Assembly: GCF_036248275.1 (NCBI RefSeq)
Contig: NZ_CP109181.1
Span: 7,812,001-7,876,000 of the forward strand
Source: Streptomyces sp. NBC_01716
GTDB lineage: Bacteria > Actinomycetota > Actinomycetes > Streptomycetales > Streptomycetaceae
Reading direction: 5' to 3'
Length of the DNA stretch: 64,000 nt
Shown here: piece by piece, positions 17,006 through 26,766 of the stretch
How positions within the stretch are numbered: position 1 is the stretch's first letter
How the letters are laid out: each line of letters opens with the position of its first letter
Position numbers and translations under genes: made by a program
The notes under the pieces: model-generated
Seen by the model: only the letters and a program-made list of their open reading frames with translations
Told to the model about the DNA's origin: nothing
Database searches by the model: none

Positions 17006-17170
17006 TCAGTTGCCGCCGGCGGCGACCATCGCGAGCGTCACCAGCACCAGTACCACCCACCCGAACCAGAGCCAGCCGCTGCTCCCCAGCGCCGCCGTGT
17101 AGGCCGTCACGACCACCAGCGCGCCGACGGTGATGACCCCCATCGCCTTCGTGGATCCGGACCCGGACAT
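17006..17170 (-). CDS. 54-residue membrane protein downstream of ctaG
   Basis: A small gene with an excellent ribosome binding site (GAGGAGG, 6 nt before the ATG). The product has a polar start (MSGSGSTKA) and two hydrophobic stretches (GVITVGALVVVTAYTAAL and WLWFGWVVLVLVTLAMVAA) divided by a short GSSG turn, so a two-helix hairpin in the membrane. It follows ctaG by 68 nt in the same direction and is probably co-transcribed, which suggests a link to respiratory oxidase assembly, though this is only inference. It is easily missed because of its size. Confidence 0.72.
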   Translation of the reverse strand: MSGSGSTKAMGVITVGALVVVTAYTAALGSSGWLWFGWVVLVLVTLAMVAAGGN

Positions 17171-17238
17171 GGGCGACCTCCTCAGCGGCCGTGACCGTGG
17201 CCGTAAGGACCATCGTCACCCGAAAGGTGGCTTCCGCG

Positions 17239-18189
17239 CTACCGTCCGCGTGTCTGCAACGACGCGAGGTAGGCGTTGTACGCGGCCAGCTCCTTGTCAC
17301 CGTCCCGGTCGGCGGCCCGGTCCGAGCGCTTCGCCTGGCGCTGGTCGGACCGGTACCACTGGTACACCAGCGCGATCAGCACGAGCACGGACGGGATCTC
17401 GCTGAACGCCCAGGCGATGCCGCCGGCGGCGTTCTGGTCGGCGAGCGCGTCGATGCCCAGGGACGCCGGGGGATTCTCGTACGCCCGCACCATCGGCTCG
17501 CTCGCCATCATCAGCGCGATCCCGAAGAACGCGTGGAACGGCATCCCGGCGAACAGCTCCAGCATCCGCATCAGATAACCGGGCCGGTGCGGCCCCGGGT
17601 CCACGCCCATGATCGGCCAGAAGAAGACCAGCCCGACGGCCAGGAAGTGCACCATCATCGCGATGTGCCCCGGCTTCGACTCCATGAGGAAGTCGAAGAG
17701 CGAGGTGAAGTAGAGACCGTAGAGGCTCGCGATGAACAGCGGGATCGTGAAGGCGGGATGCGACACGAACCGCAGGAACCGGCTGTGCAGCAGCGCCAGC
17801 AGCAGCTCACGCGGCCCCTTGCGGCCCCGGCCCGCGACCGGCAGCGCCCGCAGCGCCAGGGTCACCGGCGCGCCCAGGAGCAGCAGGATCGGGGAGACCA
17901 TGCTGATCACCATGTGCTGGACCATGTGCACGCTGAACATGACCATGCCGTAGTCGTTCAGCGCGGTGCACATCACCAGGGCCACACTCAGCACGCCGAG
18001 CACGAAGGGGACAGTGCGGCCCGGCGACCAGCTGTCGCCCCTGGCGCGCAGCCGCAGGACGCCCCACCCGTACAGCGCCAGCGCCAGCAGACATCCGACC
18101 AGGAAGAAGGTGTCGAGCGAGAACTCCAGCGCGCGGCCCAGCGTGAACGGCGGCAGATCCATGGTCGTGCCGTGCTCGCCGTGATCCAT
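17239..18189 (-). CDS. ctaG: Cytochrome c oxidase assembly protein, CtaG/caa3 type
   Basis: 316 residues, almost wholly membrane-embedded with about seven helices. The segment MVMFSVHMVQHMVISMVSPILLLLG with its paired His residues, and later MMVHFLAVGLVFFWPIMGVDP and MPFHAFFGIALM, are typical of the CtaG_BacSU-type family, which helps insert copper and assemble the aa3/caa3 oxidase. The C-terminal tail is charged and cytoplasmic. The ATG at 18189 has GGAGAG about 6 nt upstream; an upstream start at 18237 adds an Arg-rich leader and is less likely. A terminator separates it from the upstream pfkA gene. Confidence 0.93.
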   Translation of the reverse strand: MDHGEHGTTMDLPPFTLGRALEFSLDTFFLVGCLLALALYGWGVLRLRARGDSWSPGRTVPFVLGVLSVALVMCTALNDYGMVMFSVHMVQHMVISMVSPILLLLGAPVTLALRALPVAGRGRKGPRELLLALLHSRFLRFVSHPAFTIPLFIASLYGLYFTSLFDFLMESKPGHIAMMVHFLAVGLVFFWPIMGVDPGPHRPGYLMRMLELFAGMPFHAFFGIALMMASEPMVRAYENPPASLGIDALADQNAAGGIAWAFSEIPSVLVLIALVYQWYRSDQRQAKRSDRAADRDGDKELAAYNAYLASLQTRGR

Positions 18190-18251
18190 ACGTGCTCTCC
18201 CACCGCGACGATCCCGAATGGGGCGATGTGTCCGCACCCGGGACCAGAGTA

Positions 18252-18289
18252 GAACCGCCCCCGGCGCCGTTCGCGGCCGGGGGCGGTTC
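18252..18289 (-). terminator. Terminator downstream of pfkA
   Basis: A perfect 14-bp GC-rich stem (18252-18265 with 18276-18289) and 10-nt loop, 48 nt beyond the pfkA stop and 62 nt before the ctaG start on the same strand. Confidence 0.85.
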
Positions 18290-18337
18290 GTCGTACGAAC
18301 GCGGGCGGTTCAGCCGCGGACGCGAAGGCTCAGCGCC

Positions 18338-19363
18338 TCAGAGCACGCACTCCGCCTCGGCGTAGCGCTCGGCCGGCACCGTCTTCAGCGTCTCGACGGC
18401 CTCCGCGAGCGGCACCATCAGGATGTCCGTGCCGCGCAGCGCCGTCATCATGCCGAACTCGCCGCGGTGCGCCGCCTCCACCGCGTGCCAGCCGAAGCGG
18501 GTCGCCAGCACCCTGTCGTACGCGGTCGGCGTCCCGCCGCGCTGGACGTGGCCCAGGATCACCGGCCGCGCCTCCTTGCCCAGACGCTCCTCCAGCTCGA
18601 CGGAAAGCTGCCTGGCGACGCCCGCGAAGCGCTGGTGCCCGTAGATGTCCTTGCCGCCCGCGTCGAACTCCATCGAGCCCTCACGGGGCTTGGCGCCCTC
18701 GGCGACCACCACGATCGCGAACCGCTTGCCCGCCGAGAACCGCTTGCCGACCAGCTCGGTCAGCTCCCCGATGTCGAAGGGCCGCTCGGGGACGACGATG
18801 GCGTGCGCACCGGCGGCCATGCCCGAGTGCAGCGCGATCCAGCCCGTCTGCCGCCCCATGACCTCCACGATCAGGACGCGCTGGTGGGACTCGGCGGTGG
18901 TCTTCAGCCGGTCCAGCGCGTCCGTGGCGACACCGACGGCGGTGTCGAAGCCGAAGGTCACATCCGTGGAGGAGATGTCGTTGTCGATGGTCTTCGGTAC
19001 GCCGACGATCGGCAGCCCCGCCTCGGAGAGGAGGTTGGCGGCCTTCAGCGTGCCCTCGCCGCCGATCGGGATGATCGCGTCGAGACCCAGGTCGGCCACA
19101 TGCCCCTTCGCGCGCTCCACACCGTCACGCAGATGCGCGGGCTGGACCCGGGAGGAACCGAGGATCGTGCCGCCACGGGCCAGGATGCCGCCGACCGCGT
19201 CGAGGTCGAGCTTGCGGTAGTCGCACTCCAGCAGACCCTTCCACCCGTCATGGAAGCCGATGACCTCGTCACCGTGGTCGACGACGGCGCGGTGCACCAC
19301 GGACCGGATCACCGCATTGAGACCGGGGCAGTCGCCGCCGGAGGTGAGCACACCAATTCGCAT
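18338..19363 (-). CDS. pfkA: ATP-dependent 6-phosphofructokinase
   Basis: 341 residues, the normal length for actinobacterial PFK. It phosphorylates fructose 6-phosphate to the 1,6-bisphosphate in glycolysis. Motifs: LTSGGDCPGLNA at 6-17, GGEGT at 101-105, PKTIDND at 123-129, MGRQTGWIA and PERPFDI further on. Gly104 in GGEG is the residue that separates ATP users from PPi users (which carry Asp), so ATP is predicted. ATG at 19363; upstream in-frame sequence is not conserved-looking. It is a single-gene unit ended by a strong hairpin. Confidence 0.97.
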   Translation of the reverse strand: MRIGVLTSGGDCPGLNAVIRSVVHRAVVDHGDEVIGFHDGWKGLLECDYRKLDLDAVGGILARGGTILGSSRVQPAHLRDGVERAKGHVADLGLDAIIPIGGEGTLKAANLLSEAGLPIVGVPKTIDNDISSTDVTFGFDTAVGVATDALDRLKTTAESHQRVLIVEVMGRQTGWIALHSGMAAGAHAIVVPERPFDIGELTELVGKRFSAGKRFAIVVVAEGAKPREGSMEFDAGGKDIYGHQRFAGVARQLSVELEERLGKEARPVILGHVQRGGTPTAYDRVLATRFGWHAVEAAHRGEFGMMTALRGTDILMVPLAEAVETLKTVPAERYAEAECVL

Positions 19364-19501
19364 TGCCCGGAGAACCTTTGCAACGTGGGCCGACGGCCGG
19401 ACCCCGTCGTCCGGCTGAATCCCCGCCACCCTACCGGCGCGGAGTGGCGGGGCCGAACCAGGCGTCCGACTGCTGGACACCCCTCGGTTGAACGGAAGAC
19501 G

Positions 19502-20230
19502 TCAGGCCGGCTGCGTCGCGGCGGCGATCCGCTCGGCGCGCAGCGCCTCGTACCAGCGGTCGTCGGCCGGCGGGAGCGCGTTGACGTCGAGCGCCAGCTT
19601 CAGCAGCAGATCGGCGATCAGCGGATTCCGGGCCAGGACCGGGCCGTGCATGTACGTACCGAAGACCGTGTCGTTGTACGCGCCCTCCGTGCCGTCACCC
19701 GTGCCGTTGCCCCCGCCGAGCGAGACCCGCGCGAACGGCCGGGCGCTCGGGCCGAGATGGGTGATGCCCTGGTGGTTCTCGAAACCGGTCAGCGGCGGCA
19801 GCCCCAGGTGGGGGTCGATGTCGCCCAGTACGTCTCCGACGCAGCGCGCGCCCTCGCCACGGGTGGAGATCACGTCGAGCAGCCCGAGACCGCCCTCGCG
19901 CTCGCCCAGGTCGTTGACGAACTCGTGGCCCAGGATCTGGTAGCCGGCGCAGACCGAGAACACGATCGCGCCGTTGGACACCGCCCGGTTGAGACCGCCG
20001 TCACGGCGCAGCCGCTCGGCGGCGAGCCGCTGCGGCCGGTCCTCGCCGCCGCCGATGAGATAGATGTCGCCCGAGGTCGGTACGGCCTGGTCGCTGCGGA
20101 CGTCCACGCGCGTGACGTCGAGACCCCGCTGCCGGGCGCGGCGCTCCACCACCAGGGCGTTGCCCTGGTCGCCGTAGGTGCTCAGCAGGTCCGGGTAGAT
20201 CCACACCAGCCGCAGACTGTTGTCACTCAT
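19502..20230 (-). CDS. gatD: Lipid II isoglutaminyl synthase, glutaminase subunit GatD
   Basis: 242 residues of the CobB/CobQ-type glutamine amidotransferase family. It releases ammonia from glutamine for MurT, which amidates the D-Glu of lipid II. Motifs: WIYPDLLSTYGDQGNALVV near the start, IGGGEDRPQ, the nucleophile Cys in FSVCAGYQILGH (~94), and the catalytic His in GTYMHGPVLARNP (~200). ATG at 20230 with GGGAGG 7 nt upstream. It follows murT by 32 nt, the conserved murT-gatD operon. Confidence 0.95.
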   Translation of the reverse strand: MSDNSLRLVWIYPDLLSTYGDQGNALVVERRARQRGLDVTRVDVRSDQAVPTSGDIYLIGGGEDRPQRLAAERLRRDGGLNRAVSNGAIVFSVCAGYQILGHEFVNDLGEREGGLGLLDVISTRGEGARCVGDVLGDIDPHLGLPPLTGFENHQGITHLGPSARPFARVSLGGGNGTGDGTEGAYNDTVFGTYMHGPVLARNPLIADLLLKLALDVNALPPADDRWYEALRAERIAAATQPA

Positions 20231-20262
20231 TCTTCGCTCCTCCCTCTCCGACTTCATCTGTC

Positions 20263-21501
20263 TCAGTTGCCGACACGGCGGCGCAGGTCCTGGAAGGACG
20301 TGTAGTTCGCGATCGCCTCGATGCGTCCGGGGGGTGCCATCTGCACGGCCTCGTCGGCGGTCGCGCACACCCGGAAGTCCAGGTTCGCGACCTCAAGACG
20401 CACCGCCAGGTCCAGCTTGCGGTCGCCGATGACGAAGATCGGGTGACCGGCCAGCCGGGTGTAGTCGACGTCCCACAGCCAGGACGTGTCCGTGCCGTCG
20501 GCGCCGCGGGCGTTGACCGCGAGGATGACGGGAGTGGGCGGCGGGTCGATGAGCGAGAACGTCTCCAGCCAGCCCGCCGGGTTCTTCGCCAGCAGCAGCC
20601 GCAGGTCACGGCCGAGGAAGGACACCACGTCGTACCGGCCGGCGACGGCCTGCACCTGGTACATCCGCTCCAGGGCGACCTGCGGGGGCACGCCGAACGT
20701 GGCCGCGACGGCGGCGGAGGTGGCGGCGTTCGCGCGGTTCGCGCGGCCCGGCAGCTGGAGGTGGATCGGCCAGGCGGAGCCGTGCGGGTCCAGGACGTGC
20801 TCGCCGTGCAGTGCCCAGCTCGGCGCGGGCCGGCGGAAGCCGCACTGGCCGCAGAACCAGTCGTCGCCGGGCCGCTGCATCACACCGCCGCACGCGGGGC
20901 AGGACCAGGCGTCGTCCTTCCACTCCTGTCCGGCGGCGACCCACACCACGTTCGGGGACGACGAGGCGGCCCAGACGACCAGCGGGTCATCGGCGTTGGC
21001 GATGACCACGGCCTTCGTACCGGCCAGGCCCTCACGCCAGTGCTCGGCGAGCATGCGGGTCTCGGCGGCGCGGTCGAGCTGGTCGCGGGAGAGGTTGAGC
21101 AGGGCGATCGCCTTGGGCGTGGTGTCGCGCGCGACACCGGCGAGGTACTTCTCGTCGACCTCGATCACGCCGTACTTGGCGTCCGAACCGCCGGCGAGGG
21201 CGGAGGTGATGCCGGCCGGCATGTTCGCGCCCAGCGCGTTCGACACCACGGGGCCGCTGGCCCGCAGGGCCTCGGCGATCAGCCGTGTCGTGGTCGTCTT
21301 GCCGTTCGTCGCCGACACGAGCACGACGTCCAGATGCTGTGCGAGAGCCGCCAGCAGATCCGGGTCGAGCCGCAACGCCACCTTGCCGCCGATCACCGAT
21401 CCGCTGCCGCGTCCCGCAGCGCGCGACACCGCCGCTGCGGCCTTGCCTGCCGTCACGGCCAGCTTGGCCCGTGGCGACAGCGGGTCCGTGTTGCCTGCCA
21501 T
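20263..21501 (-). CDS. murT: Lipid II isoglutaminyl synthase, Mur-ligase-like subunit MurT
   Basis: 412 residues. A Mur-ligase central domain with the ATP loop SATNGKTTTTRLIA (~63-76) is interrupted by a four-cysteine zinc ribbon (CPACG ... CGQCG, ~206-228), the mark of MurT, and followed by the DUF1727 C-terminal domain. It activates the D-Glu carboxylate of lipid II so that GatD-derived ammonia can amidate it, a step needed for normal peptidoglycan cross-linking. First gene of a two-gene unit with gatD. The ATG at 21501 is the first in frame. Confidence 0.95.
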   Translation of the reverse strand: MAGNTDPLSPRAKLAVTAGKAAAAVSRAAGRGSGSVIGGKVALRLDPDLLAALAQHLDVVLVSATNGKTTTTRLIAEALRASGPVVSNALGANMPAGITSALAGGSDAKYGVIEVDEKYLAGVARDTTPKAIALLNLSRDQLDRAAETRMLAEHWREGLAGTKAVVIANADDPLVVWAASSSPNVVWVAAGQEWKDDAWSCPACGGVMQRPGDDWFCGQCGFRRPAPSWALHGEHVLDPHGSAWPIHLQLPGRANRANAATSAAVAATFGVPPQVALERMYQVQAVAGRYDVVSFLGRDLRLLLAKNPAGWLETFSLIDPPPTPVILAVNARGADGTDTSWLWDVDYTRLAGHPIFVIGDRKLDLAVRLEVANLDFRVCATADEAVQMAPPGRIEAIANYTSFQDLRRRVGN

Positions 21502-21869
21502 CGTCCTTGATCCTCCTCGCGTCGGTCCGGGCTCAGCCTATCGAGATACGCGCACAGGCCCGAACCACGGCACCTGCGAAGGGACCGATCGTTGTCACAC
21601 GTACGCCTGAACGAAGCCGCAGGGCGGGCGCGCCGGAGAGCCGCCGGGGGCCGCGGTGCGGCGGTTCCCGGCCCGGAGAGCTGGGCGTTTTCCCGGCGGC
21701 GCCCGGTGTTCGCACGGCGTACGGCCCCATTCCCGCCGGTCCTGCCGCCGCGCGGTGTGCCGTCGGGCCGTGCCCGGCGGCGGTGGACCACACCGGACGG
21801 CCCGACGCCTCGGCCGATCCCCGACGGTCCGTCACATCCGCGCCGACGACCAGGTCTTGAACCGGATGT
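21502..21869. other. Intergenic region between nagA and murT
   Basis: 368 bp downstream of nagA and upstream of murT on the minus strand. Open frames across it are antisense extensions with no supporting motif. It should contain the murT promoter, but no convincing -35/-10 pair, palindrome or terminator hairpin was found by eye. Confidence 0.5.
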
Positions 21870-23051
21870 TCACCCCACCTCCACACCGCCGAGCCATACG
21901 CGGGCGGGTCGCAGGTCCGGGCCGAGCTCCACCAGGTCCGCCCGCAGGCCCGGCCGCAGTTCGCCCCGGTCGCTCAGACCGAGCAGCCGGGCGGCGGTGC
22001 CGGACGTCATCCGGACCGCGTCCGGCAGCGGGATGCCCACCGTCGTCACGGCTCTGCGGAACGCCTCCGCCACGAACAGCGTCGACCCGGCGAGCGTGTC
22101 GGTGCCACGCAGCGTGGCCACCCCGTCCGCGACGGTCACCTCGCGGTCCGCGAAGGCGTACTCCCCGTCCGGCATGCCCGCCGCCGGCATCGCGTCACTG
22201 ACCAGCATCAGCCGGTCGGGCCCCGCCACCCGGTGGGCCAGCCGGACGGTGTCGTCGGCCAGATGGTGCCCGTCCAGGACGAGTTCGCAGACCAGCCGCC
22301 GGTCCAGCAGCGCGGCGGCGACCGGGCCCGGCTCCCGGTGGTGCGGCGGCGGCATCGCGTTGAAGAGATGCGTCACCGCGCGGGCACCGAGATCGGCGGC
22401 CCGCGCGAACCGGTCCGCGTCCGCGTCGGTGTGACCCAGACAGCAGACCAGCGCGTCCGCGTATGCGCGGATCAGCTCCGGCGCGCCCGGCAGTTCCGGC
22501 GCCACGGTCATCGACACCGCGTGCCCGCCCGCCGCGTCGATCAGTCGTGCCAGCAGGTCCGGGTCGGGGTCGCGCAGCGCGGAGCGGGTCTGCGCGCCGC
22601 GCCGCAGGGGCGACAGGAACGGGCCCTCGAAATGGGTGCCGGCCAGACTGGGCGCCGACCCGTCGTCGATGACCGACGCGACCGCGCGTACGGCTGTCTC
22701 CATCGCAGCCGGCTCGACCGTCGCGACGGACGCCAGCATCGTGGTCGTACCCCGCGCGAGATGACCCGCCGCCGCCCCCCGTACGGCGGCGGGATCCCCT
22801 GTGTAGACCGAGTGCCCGGCGCCGCCGTGGCAGTGCGGGTCCACGAACCCCGGCACGACGGTCCGGCCGCCCAGATCCACTACGCTCGCGGGCCCGCCGG
22901 GCGGGGCGCCCGTACCCACCGAGTGGATACGGCCGTCCCGTACGAGGAGCCACCCGTCCAGGACACCGGCGTCGGGCGTGACGAGCCTGCCGCCGGTGAA
23001 CAGCCGCCCGCCGGTGCCTTCCGGCCCCTGTTCCGGACGGCCCGCCGTCAT
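21870..23051 (-). CDS. nagA: N-acetylglucosamine-6-phosphate deacetylase
   Basis: 393 residues of the amidohydrolase superfamily. It turns GlcNAc-6-P into glucosamine-6-P, feeding chitin and cell-wall sugar into glycolysis. Motifs in order: metal-site DPHCHGG, THFEGPFLSPLRRGA with the metal Glu, CCLGHTDAD, VTHLFNAMPPPHHREPG, and the catalytic Asp in LVSDAMPAAGMPDG. The ATG at 23051 overlaps the stop of a short upstream frame (ATGA), suggesting translational coupling; a GTG at 23090 with GGAG upstream is the alternative start. In Streptomyces nagA is usually DasR-controlled, but no clear dre site was found. Confidence 0.93.
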   Translation of the reverse strand: MTAGRPEQGPEGTGGRLFTGGRLVTPDAGVLDGWLLVRDGRIHSVGTGAPPGGPASVVDLGGRTVVPGFVDPHCHGGAGHSVYTGDPAAVRGAAAGHLARGTTTMLASVATVEPAAMETAVRAVASVIDDGSAPSLAGTHFEGPFLSPLRRGAQTRSALRDPDPDLLARLIDAAGGHAVSMTVAPELPGAPELIRAYADALVCCLGHTDADADRFARAADLGARAVTHLFNAMPPPHHREPGPVAAALLDRRLVCELVLDGHHLADDTVRLAHRVAGPDRLMLVSDAMPAAGMPDGEYAFADREVTVADGVATLRGTDTLAGSTLFVAEAFRRAVTTVGIPLPDAVRMTSGTAARLLGLSDRGELRPGLRADLVELGPDLRPARVWLGGVEVG

Positions 23052-23158
23052 CGCGTGCCCAGCAGCGCGTCCACCGCGGCCCGCGCGCACACGCGCGAGG
23101 CTCCGAAGGTGCGCACCCAGCCCCGGAAGCCGCCGAAGTCATGGCCCGGGACGCCCAT
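23048..23158 (-). pseudogene. Short coupled frame before nagA, possible gene remnant
   Basis: A 36-codon frame (MGVPGHDFGGF start, ARAAVDALLGTR end) has strongly biased GC third positions and its TGA overlaps the nagA ATG. Just upstream, about 23160-23225, another frame (TFGADRALVAKHAAGVD) is equally biased, as if one coding sequence had suffered a frameshift and lost its N-terminal part. No family was recognised. It may be the tail of a gene that once preceded nagA, or a leader peptide. Confidence 0.35.
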
Positions 23159-23396
23159 GTCGACCTGTCGACCCCGGCGGCGTGCTTGGCGACGAGCGCG
23201 CGGTCGGCGCCGAAGGTGACACAGGCGAGCGATGAAAACCAGACATGTGGCACATCACGTTCAGGTAAACGTGACGGCACACCCGTGAGGCTCTCGCCCC
23301 GGGCGACGACGTACCCTGGCGCGACGGCGACGAGCGAACCCGGCACCCACCGACGGCCGGTGCGCCGGCGGTCGGCCGGGACGGAGCGTCAAGACC

Positions 23397-23933
23397 ATGC
23401 GAAACCGGCCGATCCCCGGCAGCGCCGGACGGGTCCGTCCTCTGCGGCTGCTCGGCGACCCGGTCCTGCACGCACCCTGTGGGCCCGTCACGGACTTCGG
23501 GCCACAACTCGCGCGGCTGGTCGACGACTTGTTCGCGACGATGTACCGGGCGAGCGGGGTCGGTCTCGCGGCGAACCAGATCGGCGTACCGCTACAGGTG
23601 TTCGTGTACGACTGCCCCGACGACGAGGACGTCCGCCACCTCGGACACGTCGTCAATCCCCGCCTCGTGGAGGCGGACGGGGTCACCGTACGAGGGCCCG
23701 AGGGCTGCCTCTCGCTGCCCGGACTCGAAGCGGGCACGGAGCGGTTCGACCACGCGGTGGTGGAGGGCGTGACGGTGGACGGCGTGCCCGTGCGGATCGC
23801 CGGCACCGGGTTCTTCGGGCGCTGTCTCCAGCACGAGTGCGACCATCTGGAGGGGCTTGTCTACGCGGACCGGCTGACGGGTCTGCGGCGGGCCAGGCTG
23901 CTGCGGGCGGCGCGGCGCGCGTCCTGGAGCTGA
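23397..23933 (+). CDS. def: Peptide deformylase
   Basis: 178 residues. It removes the formyl group from the N-terminal Met of new proteins. All three signature blocks are present: GVGLAANQIG at 54-63, EGCLSLPG at 102-109 with metal ligand Cys104, and QHECDHLEG at 145-153 with His146, Glu147 and His150. The C-terminus is basic (RRARLLRAARRA). Actinomycetes usually carry several paralogues. ATG at 23397; GGAG lies upstream but at a wide spacing. Convergent with the TetR gene, sharing a hairpin. Confidence 0.96.
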   Translation: MRNRPIPGSAGRVRPLRLLGDPVLHAPCGPVTDFGPQLARLVDDLFATMYRASGVGLAANQIGVPLQVFVYDCPDDEDVRHLGHVVNPRLVEADGVTVRGPEGCLSLPGLEAGTERFDHAVVEGVTVDGVPVRIAGTGFFGRCLQHECDHLEGLVYADRLTGLRRARLLRAARRASWS

Positions 23934-23971
23934 CGCCGTACCCCGTCGTACCGTCGGCCGGGCGTGCTCGG

Positions 23972-24000
23972 AGCCCGGGGCGTGCTCAGAGCCCCGGGCT
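23972..24000. terminator. Shared hairpin between def and the TetR regulator, holding the TetR stop codon in its loop
   Basis: A perfect 10-bp stem (23972-23981 with 23991-24000) and a 9-nt loop. The TetR stop codon (23986-23988, minus strand) lies inside the loop, and def ends 38 nt before it. Part of the stem arises from a near-duplicate of the sequence GCGTGCTCGGAGCCC at 23963-23977. Confidence 0.6.
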
Positions 24001-24630
24001 GCCCGCCCGGTCGGCCACCGCCGACAGCCTGCCCCACAGCAGATCCGCCAGGCTGCTCACCAACTGGGCGCGGGAGCAAGGGCGTTCGCCGAGCCACCAG
24101 TCACCCGCCGCGTGCATCATGCCGACGATCCCATGGCCCCAGACGCGGGCCAACTGGGCGCTCTCCGGGCCGAGGTCGACCCGCTCCTCGATGACGATGG
24201 CCAACTCCTCGCCGAGCCGGCGCAGCAGCGGCGCGGAGTGCCGGCCCACGTCGAAGCCCTGCTCGGGGAGTTGGCTGTCCTCGGCGGGGTGCATCAGGAA
24301 CCGGTACACCTGCGGGCGTGCCTCGATCGCCGCGAGATACGTGTCGAGCGTGGCCTCCACCCGCTCGCGGCGGTCGGCGGGGGCGTCCAGCGCCGCCTTC
24401 AACGCGCTGAGCAGCGCGTCCGTATGACGCTTCGCCAGGGCGCGGTAGAGCCCGCCCTTGTCGCCGAAGTGGCGGTAGAGGATCGGCTTGGTGATGCCGG
24501 CCTCGGCCGCGATCGCGTTCATGGAGGCCTTCGGCCCGTCACGCAGCACCACCCGGTCGGCGGCCTCCAGGAGTTGGCGGCGCCGCTGATGGGCGGAACG
24601 GTGCTGGTCGGCCTGCTGTGTGGTCCCCAT
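23986..24630 (-). CDS. TetR-family transcriptional regulator
   Basis: 214 residues. The N-terminal HTH (~17-62) reads RRRQLLEAADRVVLRDG ... ITKPILYRHFGDKGGLYRAL, a classic TetR DNA-binding domain; the rest is a helical ligand-binding domain (TetR_C type with HSAPLLRRLGEELAIVIEERVD). ATG at 24630 with GGGGAG 6-7 nt upstream. It is divergent from an acyl-CoA dehydrogenase gene with two overlapping palindromes in between, so it probably represses that gene and itself and responds to an acyl-CoA or fatty acid, as FadR-like TetR proteins do. The ligand is inference. Confidence 0.93.
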   Translation of the reverse strand: MGTTQQADQHRSAHQRRRQLLEAADRVVLRDGPKASMNAIAAEAGITKPILYRHFGDKGGLYRALAKRHTDALLSALKAALDAPADRRERVEATLDTYLAAIEARPQVYRFLMHPAEDSQLPEQGFDVGRHSAPLLRRLGEELAIVIEERVDLGPESAQLARVWGHGIVGMMHAAGDWWLGERPCSRAQLVSSLADLLWGRLSAVADRAGSPGL

Positions 24631-24734
24631 GGGTGTCTCCCCGCCCGTGCGATTCCGTGACGCCCCGGCAACGTAACACCAAGGCCACCACCCCCGCAGA
24701 TCAGCCTGCCGCAGGTTGACATCCTCTACTTGCC

Positions 24735-24763
24735 GGTAACAGACTGTTGTTACCGTAAGTAAC
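24735..24763. promoter_or_regulatory. Overlapping palindromes between TetR and acyl-CoA dehydrogenase genes
   Basis: GGTAACA-N6-TGTTACC (24735-24754) overlaps GTTAC-N5-GTAAC (24749-24763). Both repeats are exact and built on GTTAC/GTAAC. They lie 15-50 nt before the dehydrogenase start, the expected place for a TetR operator; two dimers could bind side by side. Confidence 0.65.
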
Positions 24764-24783
24764 AGCAGTGCTGGAGGATGACG

Positions 24784-26031
<1,248 letters not shown>

Positions 26032-26064
26032 AGCCTGTCTTCTCGATCGGCCGGCCCTGGCGGC

Positions 26065-26586
26065 TCACTCGCAGGCGATGCCGTCGCCGTCGCGGTCCAG
26101 ATGCGAGCCGTAGCCGGGGTCGCCCCTGCGGATGGGGGCGGCGCCTGCGGCCCGGACGGCCGTGCAGTTGGCGTAGTACGTGGAGCCGCCTCCGGAGCCG
26201 CCCGTGTCCGAGCCTCCCGAGCCGGTCGACCCGCCGCTGTCGCCGTTGTCGTCGTCCGCGGCGGGCGCGCCGGTGACCTTGACGGTCTTCGTCTCGGTGA
26301 CGGTCGGCGCGGGCTTCGGGGTGGCCGTCACCGTCTCCGTCGCCGCGGGTTCGGGGGTGGCCGTCGCGGTGGCGGTCACCGTCGCCGTGGCACCCGGCTT
26401 CGCGTCGGCCGTGTTCTCCGTCCGTGTCGTGTCGCCCGAGGAGCCGATGCCGACGCCCAGGAAGAACAGCACCGCGACCACGGGAAACAGCACCCGCTTC
26501 CGTGTCCACTTCGGACGGCCGGGCGGCGGTGTCGGCGGCCCGACGTACGGGTTGGGACCGGGCGCGGCAGGTGGCGAAAAACTCAT
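26065..26586 (-). CDS. Membrane-anchored protein with Excalibur calcium-binding domain
   Basis: 173 residues. A Pro-rich cytoplasmic N-terminus is followed by one membrane helix (RVLFPVVAVLFFLGVGIG, ~35-52), a long low-complexity linker of TATATATPEP-type repeats and Gly/Ser runs, and a C-terminal Excalibur domain (YYANCTAVRAAGAAPIRRGDPGY then DRDGDGIACE). The last motif is the DxDxDGxxCE calcium-loop-like signature seen in secreted actinobacterial and Bacillus surface proteins. ATG at 26586 with GGGGGA just upstream; a longer frame from 26688 is unlikely. Single-gene unit; function on the cell surface unknown. Confidence 0.88.
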   Translation of the reverse strand: MSFSPPAAPGPNPYVGPPTPPPGRPKWTRKRVLFPVVAVLFFLGVGIGSSGDTTRTENTADAKPGATATVTATATATPEPAATETVTATPKPAPTVTETKTVKVTGAPAADDDNGDSGGSTGSGGSDTGGSGGGSTYYANCTAVRAAGAAPIRRGDPGYGSHLDRDGDGIACE

Positions 26587-26766
26587 GTGTCCCCCAAGGG
26601 CGGCTTCGTGAGGGGATGACCGTAGCGAGGCGACTTGCCCCCTTGTAGGGACATCGGGCCCGTTGTGGCGAAAACGTGATGAAGTCATGGACGGGTGGTG
26701 ATGCCGGTCTTCGCGCCCATGGCCTCTGTGGCGAGCCGGAGGCGGTATCGCGCTCCTAGGAGGTGA

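Noticed and set aside
23230..23260. Possible DasR (dre) site near nagA
   Set aside because: Only one weak half-site (GTCTGGT) is present; no ACTGGTCTAGACCAGT-like palindrome could be found.
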